Shown: one piece after another, positions 1 to 9,530 of the stretch
Numbering within the stretch: position 1 is the first letter of the stretch
Layout: each line of letters starts with the position of its first letter
DNA from: Haematococcus lacustris
Taxonomy: Eukaryota; Chlorophyta; Chlorophyceae; Chlamydomonadales; Haematococcaceae
Assembly: GCA_030144725.1 (NCBI GenBank)
Contig: JASKMD010000031.1
Location: forward strand, 3,879,852 to 3,943,851
DNA length: 64,000 bases
Direction of reading: 5' to 3'
Translations under genes and position numbers: made by a program
The notes under the pieces: generated by a model
The model's database searches: none
Told to the model about the DNA's origin: nothing
What the model saw: only the letters and a program-made list of their open reading frames with translations

Positions 1-571
1 CAAGCTCGATATAGATATTTGTGCCGAAAGTTGTGTCCACGCAATAAGGTCGCCATAGGGAGCTACATACATACGTGTAAGGTCTAAGGCCGGGGCCCGT
101 CTCTATCGCAAGCTAGGTCCGTTCTGTCGGTTGTACTGGGTAGCTCGGCTTGCAAGCTCCCGCAAAGCTGTGGATGTTGATGATGCCCCGCAATCACAAC
201 AACCTCCTGCACCGCACCCTCCCGTGTAATATCGAGTGCGGCAGAGATTGCCCCAAAAGTTGTTTGCGGTTGGCCCTCAACCATCCATCATTACATATAA
301 CCTCACATCATTACATCATGACTCTTAGCCTACATCATTACATCACCACTTGTGTTCCTAACACAAGGGCTAGGCTCAGGGTCGGTAACGAATCCTAGAG
401 GCTGAGTAGGGCTGGGGAGGGCTGGGCTGGGCTGGGCAACATAGGCACGCTTTGTTGTCAGCGCATTTGCATAGCACTGTCGGGATAGCAAACGAGCTTG
501 GGCTACATTGAGATGTTCCTGCATGGGGGCGAAGGGGGCATGGGGGTTAAGGATGCATGGGGGGAAGGCAC
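1..571. other. no recognisable gene
   Basis: I see no conserved coding motif here. The stretch has short unrelated open frames, a direct repeat of 'catcattacat' units around 286-345 and a small GGGCT cluster near 415-437 that resembles the large pentamer arrays further on. Confidence 0.5.
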
Positions 572-1053
572 CTACAGTACTGTAGACATCTACAGTACTG
601 TAGACACCTACAGTACTGTAGACCCCTACAGTACTGTAGACCCCTACAGTACTGTAGACACCTACAGTACTGTAGACCCCTACAGTACTGTAGACATCTA
701 CAGTACTGTAGACACCTACAGTACTGTAGACCCCTACAGTACTGTAGACCCCTACAGTACTGTAGACATCTACAGTACTGTAGACACCTACAGTACTGTA
801 GACACCTACAGTACTGTAGACCCCTACAGTACTGTAGACATCTACAGTACTGTAGACATCTACAGTACTGTAGACATCTACAGTACTGTAGACATCTACA
901 GTACTGTAGACATCTACAGTACTGTAGACACCTACAGTACTGTAGACACCTACAGTACTGTAGACCCCTACAGTACTGTAGACATCTACAGTACTGTAGA
1001 CACCTACAGTACTGTAGACACCTACAGTACTGTAGACACCTACAGTACTGTAG
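572..1053. repeat. 18-bp tandem array of a perfect 14-bp palindrome (27 units)
   Basis: Every unit carries the self-complementary core CTACAGTACTGTAG followed by a 4-base spacer (ACAT, ACAC or ACCC). The period is strictly 18 bp; the 482 bp fit 26 periods plus one core. The palindrome is invariant while the spacer varies. Because 18 is a multiple of three, open frames such as YSTVD repeats arise on both strands and are not genes. Confidence 0.95.
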
Positions 1054-1950
1054 GCAGCAGCAGCAGTGGCAGCAGTGGCAGCAGCAGCAGTAGGGGGGGC
1101 AGCAGCAGCAGCAGTAGGGGGGGTAGCAGCAGCAGCAGTAGGGGGGTAGCAGCAGCAGCAGCAGTAGGGGGGGCAGCAGCAGCAGCAGCAGTGGCAGCAG
1201 CAGCAGCAGTAGGGGGGGCAGCAGCAGCAGCAGTAGGGGGGGTAGCAGCAGCAGCAGTAGGGGGGTAGCAGCAGCAGCAGCAGGGGCAGCAGCAGCAGCA
1301 GCAGTAGGGGGGGCAGCAGCAGCAGCAGTAGGGGGGTAGCAGCAGCAGCAGTAGGGGGGTAGCAGCAGCAGCAGCAGTAGGGGGGGCAGCAGCAGCAGCA
1401 GTAGGGGGGGCAGCAGCAGCAGCAGCAGTGGCAGCAGCAGCAGCAGCAGCAGTGGCAGCAGCAGCAGCAGTAGGGGGGGCAGCAGCAGCAGCAGTAGGGG
1501 GGTAGCAGCAGCAGCAGCAGTGGCAGCAGCAGCAGCAGCAGTGGCAGCAGCAGCAGCAGTAGGGGGGGGCAGCAGCAGCAGCAGCAGTGGCAGCAGCAGC
1601 AGCAGCAGTAGGGGGGGCAGCAGCAGCAGCAGTAGGGGGGCAGCAGCAGCAGCAGTAGGGGGGGTAGCAGCAGCAGCAGCAGTGGCAGCAGCAGCAGCAG
1701 TAGGGGGGGCAGCAGCAGCAGCAGTAGGGGGGGGTAGCAGCAGCAGCAGTAGGGGGGTAGCAGCAGCAGCAGCAGGGGGCAGCAGCAGCAGCAGCAGCAG
1801 TGGCAGCAGCAGCAGCAGTAGGGGGGGCAGCAGCAGCAGTAGGGGGGGCAGCAGCAGCAGCAGTAGGGGGGTAGCAGCAGCAGCAGTAGGGGCAGCAGCA
1901 GCAGCAGCAGTGGCAGCAGCAGCAGCAGCAGTGGCAGCAGCAGCAGATAT
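1054..1950. repeat. interrupted CAG/GCA microsatellite with TAGGGGGG spacers
   Basis: GCA runs of four to seven units are punctuated by TAGGGGGG or GTG. The array starts directly at the end of the palindrome array. Long poly-Ala, poly-Leu and poly-Cys frames on both strands are by-products of the repeat. Confidence 0.95.
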
Positions 1951-1984
1951 AGTAGGGGCACTGTAGCACTTACCTACCTTTTGG

Positions 1985-3285
1985 CTGCTGAGTGAAGGGG
2001 GGGGGAGTGGAAGAGTGAAGGCGGGGAGGGGAGGTAGATGTGGAAGGCGGGAGGTGGGAGGCAGGGAGGCGGGAGACGGGGAGGCGGGAGGCAGGGAGGC
2101 GGGAGGTGGGGAGGCGGGAGGCTCAACCGGGTTGGGCTGGGCGGGGGTGGGTTGGGTTGGGGGCATGGGTTGGAGTGGGTGGGGGCATGGGTTGGGGGCA
2201 TGGGTTGGGGTGGGTGGGGGCATGGGTGGGGGTGGGGGCGGGGGAGGGAGCGGGGGCGGGGGCGGGGGCGGGGGCGGGGGCGGGGGCGGGGGCGGGGGCG
2301 GGGGCGGGGGCGGGGGCGGGGGCGGGGGCGGGGGCGGGGGCGGGGGCGGGGGCGGGGGCGGGGGCGGGGGAGGATGAATTGGGAGGGGGTGGTTGTATAG
2401 GGAAAGTGGAGGGGAGGTGACCCATCAGACCTGCAACCAAGGGGCGTGCACGTGCGGTAGGGTGACCAGGCTGGGCACTGTGTTAGCTATCACCGTGGCC
2501 TTACCTTTGTGGTCCTCCTGGCCTCCTACCTGCTCACACCAGGCAACATATCCCATGCGCCAGTGGGGTGGGACTGCGGTGGGGAGTGTAGGGTTTAGGG
2601 AAGGGAAGGTGGGGTGAGGTGGGGGTTGCGATGCCACGTCAATCGAAGGGTGGGAGAGGGGAAGGGTAGGCTTGACAAGTATGGGAGGGGAGAGGGAGGG
2701 AGAGGGGGAAGGGAGGGGTGGGGGGGAAGAGGGTGGGTGGGGTGGGCTTTCTCCTGGCTGCTGGGATGTCAGGGGAGAGGTGACGGGGAGGGGGGAAGTG
2801 GGGGGTGGGTAGAGGTGGAAGTGTAGGGACGACAAGCTGGGCGTTGGTGGTGGGCGTGGGAAAGGGGAGGAAAAGGGGATGGGGAAGGGTGTGACGATCA
2901 ACCCTGCAGCGGGACAAGGGGCATGCTAGCGGTTAAGGTGGGTACAGGGTGCCACATACCTGCACTCACCTTCTGCTGGGGTGTGGTGTATATGTGTGTG
3001 GGAGGAAGGGGAGGAAGGGGAGGGAAGGGAAGGGGAGGTCCATGGGGAGGGCGAGAGAAGTGGGGAGCGCATTGATAGTCTCACGTGTAGGCGCACAAGA
3101 CCAGCGGCAATGATGTGACGATTTGTGTAACGAAGCAAACATTGGACATGGGTACTAGATGCACTCACCATTAGAGTAGGGAGATGTAGAGCTGGCAGAT
3201 GGAGGGGCAGGTGTAGCAGCCCTCCATTACAACCCACCTTCCTTTGTCCTCACCTCAGTAGGAAGTGCAGGGTGGGAGAGTAGGG
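1985..3285. repeat. G-rich low-complexity region with a GGGGGC array at about 2250-2370
   Basis: The stretch consists of G-rich imperfect repeats (GGGAGGC, GGGTTGG, GGGAGG) with a clean GGGGGC hexamer array near 2250-2370. Near 2430, 2900 and 3200 there are short complex islands with a degenerate 'CCTGCAnnnnACnAGG...GCGGTTAGG' theme that also occurs near 4090 and 10320. No coding signal was recognised. Confidence 0.85.
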
Positions 3286-3957
3286 TTGGGCTGGGCTGGG
3301 CTGGGCTGGGCTGGGCTGGGCTGGGCTGGGCTGGGCTGGGCTGGGCTGGGCTGGGCTGGGCTGGGCTGGGCTGGGCTGGGCTGGGCTGGGCTGGGCTGGG
3401 CTGGGCTGGGCTGGGCTGGGCTGGGCTGGGCTGGGCTGGGCTGGGCTGGGCTGGGCTGGGCTGGGCTGGGCTGGGCTGGGCTGGGCTGGGCTGGGCTGGG
3501 CTGGGCTGGGCTGGGCTGGGCTGGGCTGGGCTGGGCTGGGCTGGGCTGGGCTGGGCTGGGCTGGGCTGGGCTGGGCTGGGCTGGGCTGGGCTGGGCTGGG
3601 CTGGGCTGGGCTGGGCTGGGCTGGGCTGGGCTGGGCTGGGCTGGGCTGGGCTGGGCTGGGCTGGGCTGGGCTGGGCTGGGCTGGGCTGGGCTGGGCTGGG
3701 CTGGGCTGGGCTGGGCTGGGCTGGGCTGGGCTGGGCTGGGCTGGGCTGGGCTGGGCTGGGCTGGGCTGGGCTGGGCTGGGCTGGGCTGGGCTGGGCTGGG
3801 CTGGGCTGGGCTGGGCTGGGCTGGGCTGGGCTGGGCTGGGCTGGGCTGGGCTGGGCTGGGCTGGGCTGGGCTGGGCTGGGCTGGGCTGGGCTGGGCTGGG
3901 CTGGGCTGGGCTGGGCTGGGCTGGGCTGGGCTGGGCTGGGCTGGGCTGGGCTGGGCT
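3286..3957. repeat. GGGCT pentamer satellite
   Basis: About 134 perfect copies of TGGGC/GGGCT run in one direction. The pentamer read through three phases gives endless GLGWA or PAQPS frames without stops on both strands. An equivalent array in the same orientation lies at 14084-14700. Confidence 0.98.
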
Positions 3958-4278
3958 GCAACACAAGGGAGGCAACAGTGGGAACGTTGTGGGAGGTGAT
4001 GAAATGGTGGTGGTGGTGGTGGTGGTGTGGTGGTGGTGAGGGGGACTGGGAGGGGGTGGTGAACAGGGAGGTACTAGGCGTGATTGTAAGGCCTGCAGCA
4101 ACCAGGTGTGGTAGCGGTTAGGCTGGATACTAAGGGCTATGCTGCGCAATGCTAGCTCCTTCTAAGCTCTTACCTTGGTCCTAAGCTCTTACCATGGTCC
4201 GTCTGGCCTCTTCGCTGCTCACAACACGTTGCACCTGCCTTGCGTTGGTGCATCAATGCTTGCGATAATTGCGGAGAA

Positions 4279-4650
4279 TCGTTGCGAGGAAACTGGCCGC
4301 GAGGCTAGCTGCGATGCTGGCTGCGAGGCTGGCTGCGAGGCTGGCTGCGAAACTGGCTGCGAGGCTGGCTGCGAGGAAAATGGCTGCGAGGCTGGCTGCG
4401 AGGTGAGATCCTCGCACCGAGCTGCCTCACAGGTATGCTTCTGCGCTGCTGGACCAGCTGTGTGGCCGCGAGGTTGATTGCCGAGTATGTGGCTGCGAGT
4501 ATGGGGTAGATGTGGCTGCGAGTATGGGTAACCTCGTGCGATGCCATCTGTGGACCAGCTGTGTGGCCGCGAGGTTGATTGCCGAGTATGTGGCTGCGAG
4601 TATGGGCTAGATGCGGCTGCGAGTATGGGTAACCTCGTGCGATGCCATCG
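4279..4650. repeat. CGAGGCTGGCTG 12-mer cluster followed by a 100-bp tandem duplication
   Basis: Positions about 4279-4400 contain imperfect GAGGCTGGCTGC units. Positions about 4452-4550 and 4552-4650 are two near-identical copies of one block that begins GGACCAGCTGTGTGG and ends near CTCGTGCGATGCCATC. Only a few substitutions separate the copies. Confidence 0.85.
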
Positions 4651-4743
4651 CTGCAATACCGGCTACACGATGCTGCGACTAAGTGTTGGACGGATGCCTG
4701 AATGCAAGTGAGATGTTCAGAATTTTTCTAAAGTGCTTAAAGG

Positions 4744-5083
4744 CTACAGTACTGTAAGTGGTCTCTCGAGGTACCTCGAGGTACCTCGAGGTACTGTAGA
4801 TGTCTACAATACTGTAGATGTCTACAGTACTGTAGATGTCTACAGTACTGTAAATGGTCTCTCGAAGTACCTCGAGATACCTACAGTACTGTAGATGTCT
4901 ACAGTACTGTAGATGTCTACAGTACTGTAGGTACCTACAGTACTGTAAATGGTCTCTTGAGGTACCTCGAGGTACCTCGAGGTACTGTAGATGTTTACAG
5001 TACTGTAGATGTCTACAGTACTGTAGATGTCAACAGTACTATAATTGGTCTCTCGAGGTAACTGGAGGTACCTACAGTATTGT
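4744..5083. repeat. mixed palindrome cluster (CTACAGTACTGTAG and CTCGAGGTACCTCGAG)
   Basis: The same CTACAGTACTGTAG palindrome as at 572-1053 recurs here with different, mostly ATGT spacers. It alternates with a second palindromic motif built from CTCGAGGTAC and with 'AAATGGTCTCT' blocks. The order palindrome A, GGTCTCTCGAGG, palindrome B is repeated about four times. Confidence 0.9.
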
Positions 5084-5103
5084 AGATGTCTTAACCCCCA
5101 ATC

Positions 5104-5535
5104 TTACAATGCCTTCATTTGACTATGTACCAAGTCCGAGGCTCCGAATCTCAAAAATGCTGTTACTAATTTGCCTGAGTGTAGTTGGTCAGCGGTCTGC
5201 TTGTAGTGCTTGCAACGCGGGCAGTCTTGCTCAAACTGACGTTTAGGGTGGTGGCGGGGCTGTGGTGGAGCTGGAGGTTGGGCTGCCGTACTTGATGTAC
5301 CTCGCTCTTGGCGTGGTGGTATGAAGTCTCGCTCCTTGCGGGGCGGAGGTCTCGCAGTTGCCTGCGGCGGTGTCTCCGCGAAGTGCGGGATGGGAATAGG
5401 CGTGAAACGCCTCTCTGCTCGTGGAGCAGGCTTCTCTGCTCTGGGAGCAGGCTCAGCGGTGGCCGCTGGGTCGTCCGGGTCCTCGCTGTTGAGGATGTCG
5501 TCGACCGTCCAGTCTCCGGATCGCTTGTGGGCCAC
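5104..5535 (-). CDS. LTR-retrotransposon gag-like N-terminal fragment
   Basis: This is a 143-residue open frame rich in Pro, Ala and Arg with a repeated PAPRAE segment (about residues 28-42) and a C-terminal CPRCKHYK cluster. I do not recognise the family from sequence alone. The case for a retrotransposon is positional: 26 bases upstream lies TGGTTTCCGACG directly after a TACA end, the same arrangement seen before the clearer gag remnant at 6086-7108. The frame opens with GTG and no ATG is available, so the 5' end is probably damaged. It runs out in the palindrome cluster at 5083. Confidence 0.4.
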   Translation of the reverse strand: MAHKRSGDWTVDDILNSEDPDDPAATAEPAPRAEKPAPRAERRFTPIPIPHFAETPPQATARPPPRKERDFIPPRQERGTSSTAAQPPAPPQPRHHPKRQFEQDCPRCKHYKQTADQLHSGKLVTAFLRFGASDLVHSQMKAL

Positions 5536-5561
5536 TGCGCAAACAGGTCACGATGATCGAA

Positions 5562-5573
5562 CGTCGGAAACCA
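5562..5573 (-). other. candidate retroelement primer-binding site
   Basis: On the minus strand the sequence reads ...GTTACA-TT-TGGTTTCCGACG. An LTR ending in CA, a two-base gap and a site starting TGG complementary to a tRNA CCA end is the canonical layout. The core GTCGGAAACCA (plus strand) is shared with 7167-7177. Confidence 0.45.
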
Positions 5574-6085
5574 AATGTAACAGTGCTACTGGGTCGCTGG
5601 GGTGCATGGCTGATTAGCGGCTTGCACGGCTGGCGGTACTACAGCGACAACACAACAGTAGCTGATTTGACGCGTTGCTAGACTACTACTATTGGTAGCG
5701 TACTCTTTAAGGACGCAACGCGGTGAACGATACTCGTCCAGGGAAGATCAGATGCGATGGCGGCCGGGAGGCTGCAATTCGATGTTTTGTAGAGACAGCG
5801 TTAGATGACTGTGCTTACAATGTGGGTCCGTCGTTAACTCTGTAAACAAGTGTTGAAAAACCATCTGGACTCGTCTCAAAACAATGCAAAATCAAATCTC
5901 ACAAGATCCTGCATGGAGATCCTACAATGAAAAATATGCAGCCTGTTCCATGCATCCTGGCTAGGCCTGTGAACTGTTACAAGCATGGGGGGCAAGGGCA
6001 GAACCCACCTTGACTGCTGTGGCAGCTGCTGCCGCCGCTGATCACATTCCAGTATGGGCCACGAGGGGCTGCAGGAGCACATCCT
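5574..6085. other. probable LTR remnant and gene-free sequence
   Basis: If the site at 5562-5573 is a primer-binding site, the 5' LTR of that element lies immediately at higher coordinates, in about 5574-5880. I could not define its other end. 5880-6085 looks like the degraded distal part of the gag remnant described next. No intact frame is present. Confidence 0.3.
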
Positions 6086-7108
6086 TCAGCTGGGCCAGAG
6101 AAACCTTGGCATACGGTCCATCTGCTTATGAGGCACAAAGGCAACCATAGGTGGTGCAGGTGGGCGACGTCCCACTTGCATGGTGGCTTCTGCAAAGAGT
6201 ACCTTCTGTGCATTCACAGCAGTCAAACTAGCATCAGTAAGTGTGGGGTCATGCATAAGTGCAAGACCATGCACAACACGTGCTTGCACCTCAGGGGTAA
6301 GGCCCCTAATGAAGTTGGTAACCAACATCAATGGCGCAATGCAGGTGGCACCTGCCACAATCAGAGTACTTCTGAACTCTGTAATGTAGGCATTGAGGGT
6401 AGAACCTGCTGACATGCATAGTGAACAAGGGTCCAACAACCTCCTGCGGTGCACATCTGAAAACATTGCGTAGGTCATCACCAACCATCTCCTTGACAGA
6501 AGAGCGCAGGTATGCCCATGTTGGCCTAGTGCCATGAGCAAGGATGTGGGCATTCCCGGTGGCAAGGTACCACACCTCTCATGCCTTGCCTGTCAAGAAG
6601 TTAGTCAATGCATCAGCCGGGTCTATGCACAGATATGCACAAAGGACCTCAAGATCCTCACAGAGGGTCTCTGTTACCCGAGATGTGGCAAGACACAGGT
6701 CTGTCCTCATGACCTTAAACCTGGGCGAGGAGGCTGACACAGTGAGTGGTGCATTGGCAGGCAAAGCAACCTGAGACGAGGGCAAACTGCCCTACTGGCG
6801 TCGAATGTGGCGCAGCAAGGTTGGTGCAGCAGGTGCAACTTTAGTAGTAGAAGTGCCACTAGTAGAAGTCCACAGCACGACGAGCTGACTGCGAACAACC
6901 TGCTCACCACTCACCACCGCGTTTTGTTGGCCATAGAGACGCTCCAATTCAGCGAGCTCAGCTCCAATCCGAACGGCTTTGTTTTGGGAGGCTTCCAGGT
7001 GCGCAGTCGCTCCTACCAGCTGTTGATGCTCTGTTGCAACTGCTGGGCGTAGAGAAACAAAGGCTTGATCTCCAAGTGGAGTGTTCTCCGTCCGTTGGTC
7101 CCCGCCAT
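6086..7108 (-). pseudogene. LTR-retrotransposon gag, frameshifted remnant
   Basis: Read from 7108 the frame begins MAGTNGRRTLHLEIKP. After a frameshift it continues as a charged helical stretch (HLEASQNKAVRIGAELAELE), then LCAYLCIDPADALTNFLTGKA. An in-frame TGA follows, then WYLATGNAHILAHG and RSSVKEMVGDDLRNVF, and after another shift GSTLNAYITEFRSTLIVAG and FIRGLTPEVQARVV. The last segments match the 'F..L.QG.S..EY..EF..L' type of retrotransposon Gag domain. At least one stop and two frameshifts are visible, so it is dead. No protease, RT or integrase follows. A primer-binding-like site lies 58 bases upstream of the first Met. Confidence 0.65.
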
Positions 7109-7165
7109 GCGGAGGTTCCTTTTTGGCATTTGCTTAGGAGAGAAGGTGGCGTTAGTAGCAACATC

Positions 7166-7177
7166 GGTCGGAAACCA
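7166..7177 (-). other. candidate retroelement primer-binding site
   Basis: The minus strand reads ...GCTACA-TTT-TGGTTTCCGACC. It sits between a CA-ended putative LTR (7180 upward) and the gag start at 7108. It differs by one base from the site at 5562-5573. Confidence 0.5.
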
Positions 7178-7379
7178 AAATGTAGCGTGCTAAGGCACAC
7201 CGCCGAGAACCGATAACTACCTTCTTTCCCACAGCATGACACGGCCAGGGTTTAGAACGTTTCCCCCGAGGAGTCGAACCTCTGAAGCAGGTGTGCACGA
7301 AGGCCCACCTGCCCCTTTCGCCCACCATGTCACACTGCAATACAGAAGTACCGTGAGGCGAGCTAGGCTTCGAGGAGCC

Positions 7380-7817
7380 GTTCGCTACAAGGGGGTCGTA
7401 CTTGATCTTAGCTGCTGCCAGCCGCATGACCACGCCGCCATGCTTGCCCGCATTGCTTGCAGCGCTGTCACAAACAGCAAACAAGATCTTGACATCTGCT
7501 GTCCTGTAGCCAGCTGCCTTGAAGCACTCAATCAGCTTAGCGCATTGATGCTCAGCGTCATGGCTTTCCAGGTGGACGAATCCTAGGCAGCAATGGAATG
7601 CTGACCCTGGCTGGACTGACTGTGGCGCAGGAGGTGGGGGGGAGCTGCTGCTGGCGCATGCGGCTGGATAGTTTAGTGACGCGAAGCAGGCAGCAGCCTT
7701 GCTGGCAGCCTTGGGACCCTGGAAGGGGGGAGTGGAGGGAGAGGCAGAGGCTGATCCCTGGCTGAGGGAGGAGGGTAGGCATGGAGTGTTGGGAGGTGGT
7801 GGTATGAGGAGGGGGCT
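7380..7817 (-). pseudogene. transposase-like gene, 3' (C-terminal) part beyond the insertion
   Basis: The minus-strand frame enters from the 132-bp repeat (...LPSSLSQGSASASPSTPP) and runs without a stop through CCLGFVHLESHDAEHQCAKL, then FAVCDSAASNAGKHGGVVMR, towards 7390. The 'D-S-A-A-S-N-x-G-K-H' segment looks like the second catalytic aspartate region of an RNase-H-fold transposase (hAT/DUF4371-like). This is the continuation of the gene whose 5' exons lie at 17965-19804: the shared 132-bp frame is identical and both flanks stay in frame. Coding identity is lost near 7380, where the LTR of the neighbouring retroelement probably begins. The family assignment is tentative. Confidence 0.55.
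7686..7817. repeat. 132-bp direct repeat, left copy (target-site duplication)
   Basis: This is identical base for base to 17965-18096. It begins GCAGGCAGCAGCCTTGC and ends ATGAGGAGGGGGCT. Both copies encode the same minus-strand residues of the transposase-like gene. Confidence 0.95.
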
Positions 7818-8880
7818 TGTCCTCCATGTCTACTGTTGTTATCAAACAACTACAGGCGAAACTTGTTGGACCACATGCACCTTTAACCCCATAGCCGCCG
7901 CACGGGCAGTCTACGTGGCCTGGCTTCTACTAGCCGCCGGGGACGTGGAAGCCAACCCAGGCCCAGCTATCAAACATTTTAAACAAGATACATACAGCTC
8001 CGCGTGTCAAGTCTACTCCCTGAACAATGCCGCGGGGCATGAATGGGTCACCATGCAAGACATAGACAACTTCTATGAGAACAGGCTCCCCCGGATAGCT
8101 GATCACTTTGAGCGCGGCGCATGGCTAATGGCACGAGGCGCTGACGGTTATTCTGACGAAGTCATAGAGATGAACTTACATACCCACTACGGCCTTGCAG
8201 TACAGAGCGTTGCCCTACTCACCCAACCCAGTGACTGGACCAATGACAACCTCGGGAACCTTGCCGGCCAATACGGAACACACACTTTCTTGTGCAAAAA
8301 ACCGGGCCACAGCATGGCCATGAAGTGCATTAACGGCGCTTGGTACCTACTGGACTCCATGGAAACGACAGCCAAGACCCTCCGGCATGTCCCTACCGCA
8401 ACCAAACGGAATGTGCACCAACTCTTTGTCATCACGCCCAACACCCGCTCAAGGGAACAGATACGCCGGTGCGAAGAAAAAGGCATCAACAACATTATCA
8501 GCCATATGGAACAACCAAGCAACCACGAGCACAACACCACAGCAACCGACCCCACGTATACACCGGTGCAAAACCCTACACAAATCTACATGGAAGGGCA
8601 GTACGAAGAATGCTGCCTGGTACATGCATTTAACATGGCCATGGGAAAGAAATGCATAGAGTACCATGCAATCATCAGACACTGCAAGGATCTAGCCGAG
8701 CACCTACAATACCTAGCACAAACAGCACGGGAAGAAGGGCATGCGATTCGAACCTTTAATACTGATCACATCTACCACGAGAAAGGCAGATTCTCGTCTG
8801 ACACACTGAACCACTACACTCACGATAAACAAGGACGGGTCGCGATTGGACCGACCATAGCTCATTGGAAAGAGGAGTAG
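7804..8880 (+). CDS. retrotransposon polyprotein N-terminal half: 2A peptide and Josephin/Ulp1-like cysteine peptidase domains
   Basis: From ATG 7804 the product has a short leader, a hydrophobic stretch (YVAWLLLAA) and a perfect 2A motif GDVEANPGP, so the chain would be released at Pro with PAIKHFKQ as new N-terminus. Domain 1 has a Cys-box SSACQVYSLNNAAG and about 100 residues later a His-box GHSMAMKCINGAWYLLDS, the Cys-His-Asp order of Josephin- or Ulp1-type peptidases. A second Cys-box, QYEECCLVHAFNMAMG, begins domain 2, but the frame stops at 8880 before any His-box. The missing half appears at the start of the frame at 16115. The first codons lie inside the target-site duplication, so the natural start is uncertain. 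Peptidase assignment rests on motif layout only. Confidence 0.65.
   Translation: MRRGLVLHVYCCYQTTTGETCWTTCTFNPIAAARAVYVAWLLLAAGDVEANPGPAIKHFKQDTYSSACQVYSLNNAAGHEWVTMQDIDNFYENRLPRIADHFERGAWLMARGADGYSDEVIEMNLHTHYGLAVQSVALLTQPSDWTNDNLGNLAGQYGTHTFLCKKPGHSMAMKCINGAWYLLDSMETTAKTLRHVPTATKRNVHQLFVITPNTRSREQIRRCEEKGINNIISHMEQPSNHEHNTTATDPTYTPVQNPTQIYMEGQYEECCLVHAFNMAMGKKCIEYHAIIRHCKDLAEHLQYLAQTAREEGHAIRTFNTDHIYHEKGRFSSDTLNHYTHDKQGRVAIGPTIAHWKEE
7939..7965 (+). other. 2A ribosome-skipping peptide (GDVEANPGP)
   Basis: Codons from 7939 spell G-D-V-E-A-N-P-G-P, matching the D-[VI]-E-x-N-P-G-P consensus exactly. It is preceded by a hydrophobic helix-like segment, as in active 2A sequences. 2A motifs are known at the N-terminus of some non-LTR retrotransposons (for example trypanosome L1Tc). 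Confidence 0.85.
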
Positions 8881-8962
8881 AAGGCCGTTCGAACGGTACA
8901 AGTCTTACGCTAATCCGTGCATCCGTTGCGACGTAATTTGGCCGCGATTTTCCTAACCAAGC

Positions 8963-9282
8963 AATCTGTACAGATTCCTAAGGTTAGCTATCTGAACAGA
9001 TGTCGGCTAGGCTATCTGTACAGATTTGTTCAGCTATCTGTACAGATGTCGGCTAAGCTATTTGTACAGATTTGTTCAGCTATCTGAACAGATGTCGGCT
9101 AGGCTATCTGTACAGATTTGTTCAGATATCTGTACAGATGTCGGCTAGGCTATCTGTACAGATTTGTTCAGCTATCTGTACAGATGCTGCTTTGCTATCT
9201 GTACAGATGCTTCTTTGCTATCTGTACAGACCCTTGTTTTGCTATCTGTACAGACGCTTGTTTGGGTATCTGTAGAGATGCT
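8963..9282. repeat. ATCTGTACAGAT palindrome array, left block
   Basis: About 14 copies of the 12-bp palindrome ATCTGTACAGAT, some with one substitution (CTGAACAG, TTGTACAG), are spaced by 23-25 bp. Spacers are variants of GTCGGCTAGGCT and TTGTTCAGCT. A second block of the same palindrome with different spacers lies at 15470-15920. Confidence 0.93.
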
Positions 9283-9304
9283 TGTTACATATCTCCTATG
9301 CTAC

Positions 9305-9530
9305 TTAGCTGCAACACCTCGCTTCGCCCCCGCAAAACACATGTATTGACACCCAAAACACCCCGCAACACCTCGCTTCGCCCCCGCAAAACACATGTAT
9401 TGACACCCAAACATCCCGCAACACCCCCGCAAAACACATGTATCGACACCCAAACACCTCGCAACACCTCGCTACACCCCCGCAAAACACATGTATTGAC
9501 ACCCAAACATCCCGCAACACCTCACTACGC
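9305..9530. repeat. 50-bp minisatellite
   Basis: Four to five imperfect copies share CCCCCGCAAAACACATGT followed by ATTGACACCCAAACA. Unit length is variable because the CTCGCTTCG part is missing in some copies. Confidence 0.85.

Noticed and set aside
572..1053. CRISPR array
   Set aside because: Repeats are regular, but spacers are 4 bp and repetitive and the genome is eukaryotic.
330..2223. Open frames of over 500 codons encoding poly-Cys, poly-Leu, poly-Ala and YSTVD repeats
   Set aside because: They are direct translations of CAG and 18-bp satellites, open on both strands, with no flanking gene structure.
7245..7335. tRNA gene on the minus strand (AGAGGTTCGACTCCTC resembles a T-arm)
   Set aside because: The T-stem has only four pairs, the anticodon arm has a 12-base loop and no acceptor stem can be formed. 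It lies in a putative LTR.
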